64,000 bases of DNA from Volvox africanus (taxonomy: Eukaryota; Chlorophyta; Chlorophyceae; Chlamydomonadales; Volvocaceae): positions 4,170,501 through 4,234,500 of the forward strand of contig BSDZ01000086.1 of the NCBI GenBank assembly GCA_030268105.1, in the 5' to 3' direction. This document shows, piece after piece, positions 36,935-64,000 of the stretch; the stretch's first letter is position 1; every line of letters begins with the position of its first letter. A model generated the notes under the pieces. It searched no databases, was not told the origin of the DNA, and saw nothing but the letters and a program-made list of their open reading frames with translations. The translations under genes and the position numbers were made by a program.

Positions 36935-39266
36935 AAGGCAGTGGTCAAAGGCAGCAAAAATACAAAGATATTAAATCAGAGAAAGGTCGTTAATGAACAG
37001 TGGCAATTATCTACCTCAAGGCCTCACAACCGGCTTCCATAACCGTTAAGCACATGTACAACAACCGTTGATGGGGTACCGCGCTTCCCTTCACGGGACG
37101 AGGGCTTAAGTTACTGCTGAGTGCTCACCGGCACATCGGGCATTGAACAGAGTCTTTCACAGATCATCTTCAATTGTCTAAAATTAATGGTCGCCCATCT
37201 ATTTCATCACTGCCGCCAGCTGAACAGAACGCTGACTCTATGTAAGGCCCGACGGCTATAGCCGTTCTGGCGGGCAAGGTTGTGCCCAAGCCTTCGTAAT
37301 CAATTGCAAATGGGACGCCAAGGTGCCTGATCCCAAGGACCGCACGCAGCTTTATGGCTGATCACGTTCGACTTCGTGTCGTGTAAAATCTTCAGCTGGT
37401 CGAGGCATGAACACGCTGTCAAGGTTTTCTGTTAAAGCCACCAAACTATGCAACATGGTTCATTTGGGATGTCCTATACATGGGGGACAGACAGAAGAGG
37501 AAGTTGATTGCTTGACATACATAGGCACACTTACTGGTAAAGCTGCCGATCCATTTACGAAGCAAATCCATGCAGTCATCCCTTACCGCACGCTATCCTG
37601 CCAATGCGCCCATCCCCACGCCACGCCGGTACCAACAGTCATTCGGGATAGCCGCGGTCCCCAGCGGTCCCAAGTAGTAGCAGGTCACCGCACAGGAACG
37701 GGGTCATAGTGAGACCAAAACATCGTCAAGAAAATGACGGGCAAATGCTGTTCGCAAATGGAGCTGATGCTGTAGCAGATGATGCCAGGACATGCAGTTA
37801 CCGCGACGTGGGGCGAGGCAAGGGGAGACCAGCAGCGGAGGCAGGACAAAAGTGCCAGAGCTGAAGCCGAACTAACCCGAGCGTGGGCAAGCACAACAGG
37901 GCACAACTCGGCGAGGGTGTGGTCTTCAGGGTCATGTACATCGTAAAAACATACATATGATCTTCTTTTGGCGGCAAAATGTAATAAAAAGACACTAATG
38001 AAAACAAATTAAAGCCCGTTGCAATACATAAGGAATATTTCGTGCATCTTGAGCCTCGATGTGCGTTGCGTGCTTTTGGAATAACAGCCAATCGAACCAC
38101 ACAGCATTGAAGGCGATCTCAGGTTCTGTTTGCCCCTGGGGATACGACAAGTTGCCCGGTAGCCTGTAGAGCCAGGTAGGGCAGGGACTCAGACGGTGCA
38201 CCTATGTGGACGCGTGTGGGGCCCGGTCGTGAGCCCCTCTAGCAGCTGCCCGAGCACAAACATCTCACCGTGCGACATGCCTTTTGAAATGGTGAATTAT
38301 CGACTGCATGCGACTACACAGCCTTCAGGTTTTTCAAATCGAGCCAATAGGTATACGACGCTCTACGCCAGGGCAGCCCTGATGTAGTACTTCGTGTACG
38401 CAACAAAAGCTGTTAGGTGTAGATTTGTGAAGATATAATCAAAAGGAATTAAAAATTAAATATTGCGGCCTTGCGTAAGGAAGCCGGGTTAGTTAGGCGT
38501 AAGGCCTAGGTAAGGCGTTTAAACTAAGGGCCTTACCTCAGCCCGTGTCCTCAGGGCTGTATTTATTCGCGTGTGTAGTCGTTCCTATTATCTCGTGTTT
38601 GTTGTTCAGCACGCGCTGAACAATTAAATTGGTCCCGCGCCTTTGGCGCGCTGTCTGTTATTAACTGCTGTGCCTTCGGCTCTTCAGCAAGACTCTACGA
38701 GTTCAGTACCCGCTGTGGGACATAATGTTTTCATTGCCATCATCGGTGGCAAATTCGGCATCCAGTCTGCTCATCTTCGTGTGGTCGGCGGTTATGCTCG
38801 TGAAGTAACCGTCATGATGCCCGAACAATACTTCTGGACTAGTGAGCGGCGGTAACACGTCTCTCGGAGCAGCCCATCAGGGCTCGATGCCCAGGTAGAT
38901 ACCGACTCGAGGCGCGCCGGCGGAATTAAATATCTGACCCTAATCATTTCCGTGTGAGATGTAGCTGCCTGGCAGTTGGCAATATACCATCTTGGGACTG
39001 CATTGATCCACATATGAACCGTTATAAAAGTAGTTTATATTCATGCTTGTTAGCAACATTAAAAAGTCGGGTTTTATCACTGCCCGTTCAGCACGTTAAA
39101 CCTACTTTTCTCGTCGTACATATCATATGTGACATTAAAAACTGTTCGTTTTATAATCAGCAACTCCTTTTGATCACCTGGTCCAGAAGTGCGTTTTCGC
39201 TTCAGCCTTTCTCCACCTTGTCCGTGCTGTCAGGTGTCAAGTGTTCTGTAGGATTACTATCCCAAG
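36935..39266. other. Divergent intergenic region between RTF1 and the modular gene
   Basis: The two start codons face away from each other across 2.3 kb, so the interval should hold both promoters. No coding sequence is convincing; the frame at 38643-38855 has no known motif. Around 38500-38540 a small imperfect inverted repeat (aaggcctaggtaaggc against ggccttacct) can fold. The stretch 38380-38470 is AT-rich. Confidence 0.35.
39023..39030 (+). promoter_or_regulatory. TATA-like element upstream of the modular gene
   Basis: TATAAAAG lies 237 bases before the proposed ATG at 39267. A 5' leader of about 200 bases would fit. This is a sequence match only. Confidence 0.25.
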
Positions 39267-58415
<19,149 letters not shown>

Positions 58416-59020
58416 GAGGTGGTTGTTCCTCCCCAGCCTAGTCCCCTGCTCTCTCCCCACCGCCGCCATACCGTGTCCGTATCCTGCAGCGATAGTCAAT
58501 AAGTTTTGCCGCATCGTGAACTTAAGCCCGGTAGCCTAGCAGACATCCTAGGCAGGGCAGTACTTTCCATTGCACTGGACCCTCCCTTCGAACTGCTAAT
58601 GTCGTTTATTCCGTAGGGGGCATCGTACATCGGGTGATCATGCAACACAATCGCCCATGTCCGATGCAGCGTTACTCACTAGCGTTAGCTCGGCTGTGCG
58701 GTGGAATCATCCTGGCGTGCGATTTGTGATTCAGTGATTGTCCAACGAGGGAGACAGATGTGGGCTGTACGATGGCGCTTGGCGCTTGGCGTGCCACCAT
58801 GGTCTAGGCAGCAGAGAGTTGTTGTCCCATGGTTGGTGTTTCATAGTGTGCTCTTGTGATGTGCTGTCCGCTCTTCCAGGGGGCAGCCCGCAGAACGAGC
58901 CGGTCTGTCCATGCGTGCGTGCGGAACGTGGAGTTGAATGCAGGCTCGGAGCTAAAATGATTAGGCGAGGGCACGTGAAGAGCCTCCGACTAACCTCCCT
59001 GGGCGTACTATTAAACAATT
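58416..59020. other. 3' flank of the modular gene
   Basis: No coding sequence is recognised. I see no TGTAA signal here, which leaves the 3' end of the modular gene open. Confidence 0.35.
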
Positions 59021-59101
59021 CGTATGGATTTGTATTCCAGAAAAGTTGTTGGTTGGTCAATGCGTAACAGGATGCAAGCTGAACTGGTAAATAAGGCAGC
59101 T
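59021..59101 (+). pseudogene. IS3-type transposase (integrase core) fragment
   Basis: The frame reads MDLYSRKVVGWSMRNRMQAE and LVNKA. 'LDL.SRK.VGW.M...M.A.LV..A' is the segment after the second catalytic Asp of the DDE core in IS3-family OrfB transposases. Only about 25 residues match; the following 35 or so (KLGFVDDEAKVAFELGHF) come from something I do not recognise. Codons are AT-rich, as in the bacterial fragments at 2712-2979. Confidence 0.65.
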
Positions 59102-59414
59102 AATAAATTGGGATTTGTAGATGATGAAGCAAAAGTAGCTTTTGAGCTTGGTCATTTTGCTAATTGTATAAAAAAGATACGAAAATCGTCGCCAAGTACT
59201 ACCAAGGCACAGGTCGCCTGTTAATTTCCTTGTGCATGTCTTAGCTTGTCTTGCTGGTTATATGAAGGAGTAATTGCCGAAGGAAATGTGTTACCTTAGA
59301 ATTATCCGGAAGAGCTTGACGTTCAACACAATCTTCAACTGTTACTCTAGCCATAGCCTTACAAATATGTTTAAGTTAAATAACTTAAAATCTCCTTAAC
59401 GCCATTTCATTGTT

Positions 59415-59525
59415 CAGAGCATATTTGATAGTTGATTTGGATTAAATTTTAAAAATTTAAAAGCAAGTACAGTCATAACATCTGCCATACCAAGAGGCAT
59501 ACCCGGATGACCTGATTTTGCATTC
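59415..59525 (-). pseudogene. tkt: Bacterial transketolase fragment
   Basis: On the minus strand the frame reads NAKSGHPGMPLGMADVMTVL followed by KFLKFNPNQ. 'SGHPG.P.GMAD....L' is the thiamine-diphosphate-side signature near the N terminus of transketolase, and 'FNP' follows at the usual spacing. About 35 residues survive. The composition is far more AT-rich than the algal genes here. It sits 300 bases from the transposase fragment, in the opposite orientation. Confidence 0.65.
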
Positions 59526-60975
59526 AAAAAGCTCTTGGTCCTTTATATTTAGAAAAAATAGGATTTAATTTCATAGGTGAGAGAAGTTCTGGGCAAATTT
59601 TAAACGTAACTTACGAAAAGTAATTAAACAATTTGTACGAATCCATACGCACGTGGCAGCTGGAGGTCTGGGGCGCTATACATAACAGCTGCTGCCTTTG
59701 GAGTAGCCGGCAGCGATGCCTTTCCTCTGCGGGTTTTTTTATTATCTCCTATTATCACGTTGGTCAATTTGTGGATTGTGGAAAGCACCCGTGCATGCGA
59801 CAGGATCTTGCCTCCCACAGCGGGTGAGTGGGGCATCTTGCAAGGGGGTTAGCAATGACGTATGTTTCAATGTTGTTGAAAGCATGTCCAGACGACAAGC
59901 TGCGTGTGACGGTAGCTGATGGTTTTGCCGAACCCTTCCTTTGCGGCAGACATGTGCGTAGTTCCTTTTGTAATAGTCATGGTTATGTGCCAGTCCTTTG
60001 ATAGTCCTTAGTCGTGCGCATCTGTGCATGACCATTTTGCAAGTGTCATAGTTCGTCGTGTGCTTAAATGCAAAATTGTTACTTTCTGCTGCAGCGATGC
60101 ACGGGATGTGCGACATGTCCCCGTACGGCTGGAAAGGGACAGCGCCCTCCGCTCGCCAGCCACGCCCTCAATACCACTAATAATTGCAACATTACTCCTG
60201 GCGCAGCGAGAGAGTGGCAACACTGCAAAATTCGATACGCCACCGCCGCTTAATAAGCTGTCAGGAAAATACTCCTCAAATTCATCATCCCCTGATGCTC
60301 ACACCAGGCCTGGTATGACGCCTTCCGGCCAGATGTCCTTCGTTTCCTAGGTGCAGGCCCGCGGGCCCGTCTGCAGCCCTCCCCTCTTGACAGCCATCTC
60401 CCTTTCTCTCTTCCTTCAATTCTGCGAGCGAATAATGTCTCTACATGCTGCACTTGGTCCTTTCGACATGTCCGTTCGTATCCGGGCGCCCGTCAAGAGT
60501 AATCACATATAGCCAGTTTTGAGGATATTCCCTCCAGAATCATCGGAACATCGTTCCAAGATTGTTCCAAGATCATGACGCACATCCAAGTGTGCCTTCA
60601 GCCATCCCGCATGCCTGTAGCGCACGCAGTGTCCTCCTCTCCAAAGTACATACATAGATATCACCAAGTGCGCGCATATTTCCCCCACGCACGTGTTCCG
60701 TACCCCACAACTTCCACATCACACACCACGTGCTCTTCGCACAATCTCAACGTCCGCCTGTCCATCGTGGCCATAAAATCCCTCCCTAGCGCAGGGCCAC
60801 TCCATTATTGTTGAACCCGTTCCTTAAAAATACCCATGGAGGCCTCGAAGGCCTCTGACCGGTCCGGCACCGTCGCACCCTGTACGCATACCGGCATGCA
60901 GTGGCAAGGCTTCCTACCTTACCCATCCTGCTGCCTACCTTATTGCTAGTCATTATATTCTGTCCTCGAATCACT
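59526..60975. other. Spacer; AT-rich edge then ordinary sequence
   Basis: Bases 59526-59640 belong to the AT-rich bacterial patch. The sequence tacgaatccatacg at 59637 is the reverse complement, with one mismatch, of the start of the transposase fragment at 59018. A plus-strand frame at 60095-60350 begins after a good acceptor (ttctgctgcag) but has no recognised motif or partner exons. Confidence 0.3.
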
Positions 60976-62616
60976 TCATACTACAAGCCACGCCGGCAGC
61001 GCGTCGTCTGCCTCATTTGCCGATACAAAGCCACACATGCTTCGCTGGGTTGTGGAGTTTCCGGGCAGCTCCCATTGTTCATCATCCCCCGGGTTGACCG
61101 CCCGTGAACCCGCTACCGCTGTGTTCCCTGCCCCTCCTCCTTCTCCGCCCTCAGCTGACACCGCTGAGTAGCCCGAGCCCAGCCCGGCCTCCCGCGCCAT
61201 GTCAAACACAATAGCATCCAACAGTGCTAGCAGCGACCCAAACCGGTATAGATCCATATCCAGTTCGTTTTGCTTCAGCAGCTGCTTCCAGTCCTCCGAA
61301 TCAGGCAGGCCTTGGCGGCCGACCTCATGGACCTGGCTACTCGTGCGCGCATGCACAGCTCCGAAACCTAAGCCCCAGCCGATTGCCATCTCATACAGCA
61401 CTTCATTCATGGACGGCTGTTCGAGGAGCAATAGTACGTCAAATTGTGTGATCGCAAGTCGCGCTGCGGCGAGATGCGTTAGGGTTAGGTTCTCTGGCGG
61501 CAGGAAGTACACTGACTCCCCGAGAAGAGAGCGAATGTAGTAGTTGTCAGTGGCGGCGGGCAGCAGTGCACGCCAGTGGGCCGACCCGTGGGTCGGGAAA
61601 AATTCGGAAGCCTGATCTTTGAAATGATGATCGTACAGTGCCCAGACCCACATTAGATGAGAGCGCAAGCGCAGGTGCGGGTGACGCAGCTGCAGCACGT
61701 TGAGATGTCCCGGGCATACATGTGCATTGCGAGGTATGCGCTGAGCACCGTACACAGTGAACTCGTTCGCAAGGATGTTGAAGCGGCGGCGCATCATGAA
61801 CCGCTTACGAATGTGACAAGACACGGAGTTGCGCTGCTTGGAGCCCCAGTTGGCGAACCAGGGTGTGCGCAGGCCCCGTGGTGCGAGGGAGACGTGCAAG
61901 GTATGGTTTACCCAGCGCGGCACATCATCAAACTCACGAATGAGGCAGTTGCGGCGTGCTGCGAAGGACTGCGTCCGGCAGCCATTGAGCTTGGCGAGCT
62001 GGCAGAAGGTCGTGCCACCAGCCTTTGAGATGTGGAAAAAGTCAATAATGCCCTTGCGGCCAGCGGCGGTGCGGTGCAGCAAGAAAAACCGCACGCAGAG
62101 GCGTGCTGCAGCGGCAGCCGCATGAAGGCTGAAGGGGCCGTGTTGTAAGCGGCGTTGCATGAGCGCAGCGAGCACAACGCGGCGCAGGACTGGCCAGCAG
62201 AGATGGGTAGGTAGCTGCGCGACTTGGGCTGCCATGGAGTCCAATAGGGCTACCACCTCAGGCTCGGCCAGTATACCCTTCATCCCTGCAAGCGCCTCCG
62301 CCCCATCAACGATTTCCCAAAATAACTCGTAATTCAGCTCAGGGGCCTTGTCAAAGGTCTCATTAAGTGTGCGGGGTGCCAAGAAGAGGTACCCAATAGT
62401 TTCCATAATCTGATAGACGCTAACCGCGGCAACATCTGCTGCATTTGATATCGCGCTGTTGTTGAGGATAAGACGCCTGAGCAAGATGGCATCAAAGTCC
62501 ACCACCGCCTGGCCGCTACCGGTCGGCGTAGCGGTTGTTGTGCAGCTGCAGGTGACAAGCGAAGCTGCGACAATGCCCGCAATCAACAGCTGTATACAAC
62601 AGCGACGTGGCCCCAT
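60976..62616 (-). CDS. Membrane-anchored sulfotransferase family protein
   Basis: Intronless, 546 residues, starting at the first ATG of the frame. Residues 8-22 are hydrophobic after Arg-Arg, fitting a type II signal anchor or signal peptide, as in Golgi enzymes. The 5'-phosphosulfate-binding loop is FFHISKAGGTTF (near residues 193-204), matching 'H.PK.GGTT'. The 3'-phosphate-binding element is LRHPHLRLRSHLMWVW (near residues 310-325), matching 'R.P..R..S'. Several N-glycosylation sequons (NETF, NHTL, NLTL) agree with a lumenal domain. Such enzymes transfer sulfate from PAPS to sugar hydroxyls, and sulfated polysaccharide is abundant in volvocalean matrix. The acceptor is unknown. The Ala-rich linker before the loop and the Gly-rich C-terminal tail look unconserved. 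Confidence 0.85.
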   Translation of the reverse strand: MGPRRCCIQLLIAGIVAASLVTCSCTTTATPTGSGQAVVDFDAILLRRLILNNSAISNAADVAAVSVYQIMETIGYLFLAPRTLNETFDKAPELNYELFWEIVDGAEALAGMKGILAEPEVVALLDSMAAQVAQLPTHLCWPVLRRVVLAALMQRRLQHGPFSLHAAAAAARLCVRFFLLHRTAAGRKGIIDFFHISKAGGTTFCQLAKLNGCRTQSFAARRNCLIREFDDVPRWVNHTLHVSLAPRGLRTPWFANWGSKQRNSVSCHIRKRFMMRRRFNILANEFTVYGAQRIPRNAHVCPGHLNVLQLRHPHLRLRSHLMWVWALYDHHFKDQASEFFPTHGSAHWRALLPAATDNYYIRSLLGESVYFLPPENLTLTHLAAARLAITQFDVLLLLEQPSMNEVLYEMAIGWGLGFGAVHARTSSQVHEVGRQGLPDSEDWKQLLKQNELDMDLYRFGSLLALLDAIVFDMAREAGLGSGYSAVSAEGGEGGGAGNTAVAGSRAVNPGDDEQWELPGNSTTQRSMCGFVSANEADDALPAWLVV

Positions 62617-63832
62617 TTTGCATCAGCCTTCGACCGATGTCCTATTCCTCAAATCGTGACGCTGCGTGGATTCCATAGGCTGACTGAAGGTCAAAACATA
62701 AAGGTTCCTAGTGTTGCATCTTCAACATCATATCAAGCCTGACAGAGGAAGAATTCATTCTGTGTACTTCGCCAATACTTGACACAGCGTGCATTGAGAG
62801 ATAAGACTTGCTGCTACAGACCAATCTATTGATAAGTCATAACGTTTTCGTAGGTTTTAAAACTTTACCTGGGTATGACCTGTGGGCTTTGTCTTGTCTC
62901 GCAAGGGAACCTCTCCTGCAACATGCCATGGTACTGTACGAACATGCGTAAGACGGACAAGATAAGCGTCCTGTGCTTGTACCCGTCACCCTCGCAGATA
63001 GCCAAGGCCAATATGGCGATCAATGAATATTCTTATCGCATCAATTTTTATAGAAGGTGCTGTTCAGCTGATCAAATCATGGCTGTTATCCAAAGAAACC
63101 GACCGCGCCAGGCCAATTTCAGCTCCCCAGTTGCTTCCGAAATACAAATGCCGATTTGCGTTCAATGCTATGACATTTACCGGTATAGACTCAAAGACTA
63201 AGCGTGTAACCGTCACTCCAAAACTAGCGCTCCCAAACACTATCAAAACGAAGACATAATAATATATTTATTACTAATCACTGGTACTTGTATCTGACAA
63301 GAAGTCTCCGGTGGTCCCATTTCCTAGGGCAAGCGAGGACGGCATAAGGGGCTTAGGGTCTAGAGGTGTGCGCATTTTCAGGAAGAGGCCCTGCTTTGTG
63401 CACACGTTACTGTCTCCTAAGAATAATTCTCCAGGGACATGTCGACCCCTATTGTCAACCCTACACCTCGGTTCACTTCTTACGCTCATAAAAACAGGTG
63501 TTCAACGGTGCAGGCCGCGACTAGGAACACCTCTCACTGCCGTTCTGGTTTTAGCCAATTGTAAGACAAGGTGCACGACTGCCTGGTGACACGAGCGCCT
63601 GGTCTTTGCTGAGATCCGGTTACAACCGAGTCCGTCACGAGTCATCAAGTAACCACCAACCATATCCGATATCACCTCCAACATTACTATTACTTGGCGG
63701 GTTTGGGGTGAACATCCAACGAGTTAGCTATTTCCTGAAAACGTAATCGAGGACCAATCCACCAGCGCCAACATCCAATCACATGCCCAAACTTACCTGC
63801 TTTTACAATGCTTTTACAGAGACCTTGCTGTA
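62617..63832. other. Upstream region of the sulfotransferase gene; no gene recognised
   Basis: This should hold the sulfotransferase promoter and probably that of a plus-strand gene starting near 63833. Open frames at 62875-63260 show no motif. Confidence 0.35.
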
Positions 63833-63922
63833 ATGGCTGCAAGACACTTGCAGCGTCTCGGGCTGGATGGCAAGAAACGGAGTGGCGACGGCAACAGCAA
63901 CAGCAGGAGTACCCGCCCCCAG
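63833..63922 (+). CDS. Possible first exon of a gene cut by the window end
   Basis: ATG at 63833 opens MAARHLQRLGLDGKKRSG and a Ser/Asn-rich stretch, ending at a good CAG/GTGAGC donor after exactly 30 codons. Base composition rises to algal coding level here. The continuation is outside the window, so the product cannot be named. It could also be a chance frame. Confidence 0.3.
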
Positions 63923-64000
63923 GTGAGCGCGTTTCTTGCTGCGTGCGAAAGCTCACGAGCAATACGTAGCGCAAACGAAAGCCACGAATAAGTGAGATGT

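Noticed and set aside
38643..38855. 70-residue plus-strand frame upstream of the modular gene
   Set aside because: No ATG, no motif, and its phase does not join to the signal-peptide exon. The ATGAT exon at 39267 explains the start better.
60095..60350. Terminal exon of an unknown plus-strand gene
   Set aside because: A good acceptor and an 84-codon frame exist, but there is no motif, no partner exon and low-complexity composition. Not enough to call.

Overview
The window is nuclear DNA of a chlorophycean green alga, most likely Volvocales/Chlamydomonadales. The evidence is genes of many short exons with 80-500 bp GT-AG introns, a large plant/algal-type SBP transcription factor, chromatin and transcription factors with algal-style linkers, a Golgi-type sulfotransferase, a secreted Pro-rich repeat protein, and abundant simple repeats in introns and spacers. 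Gene models below were built by hand from splice-site phase and family motifs. The species cannot be fixed from the sequence.

Layout. 1-3870: degenerate mobile DNA, with a retrotransposon gag-like remnant followed by an AT-rich stretch holding two bacterial gene fragments (IS21-type transposase and CoaD). 3871-6353 (-): dienelactone hydrolase. 6354-12389: no recognised gene. 12390-17234 (+): SBP-domain transcription factor of the CRR1/SPL1/SPL7 class. 19058-20888 (+): SEC-C/YchJ-type protein. 24366-30379 (-): Enhancer-of-polycomb-like NuA4 subunit (EPL1). 31589-36934 (-): RTF1 of the Paf1 complex. 39267-58415 (+): one very large gene for a secreted modular protein. 59021-59525: a second AT-rich insertion with IS3-type transposase and transketolase fragments. 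60976-62616 (-): sulfotransferase. 63833 to the end: possible first exon of a further gene.

The most notable object is the 19-kb gene at 39267-58415. A split start codon region and a signal-peptide exon are followed by five tandem copies of a six-exon module (A-F): a Pro-rich linker plus helix, then five short helical exons. Intron phases repeat exactly in every copy (1-0, 0-1, 1-2, 2-1, 1-2, 2-1). Exon E is 172 nt in all five copies, exon F 38 nt in four, and exons B and C 100 and 127 nt in four. The reading frame therefore runs through all modules to give a predicted secreted protein of about 1,697 residues. I do not recognise the module; an extracellular-matrix or cell-wall role is inference from the signal peptide and Pro-rich linkers.

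RTF1 and EPL1 lie in tandem on the minus strand and both act in chromatin and transcription, but nothing shows co-regulation. The bacterial fragments are short, broken, AT-rich and placed next to pieces of insertion-sequence transposases. This suggests transfer of symbiont DNA, possibly rickettsial.
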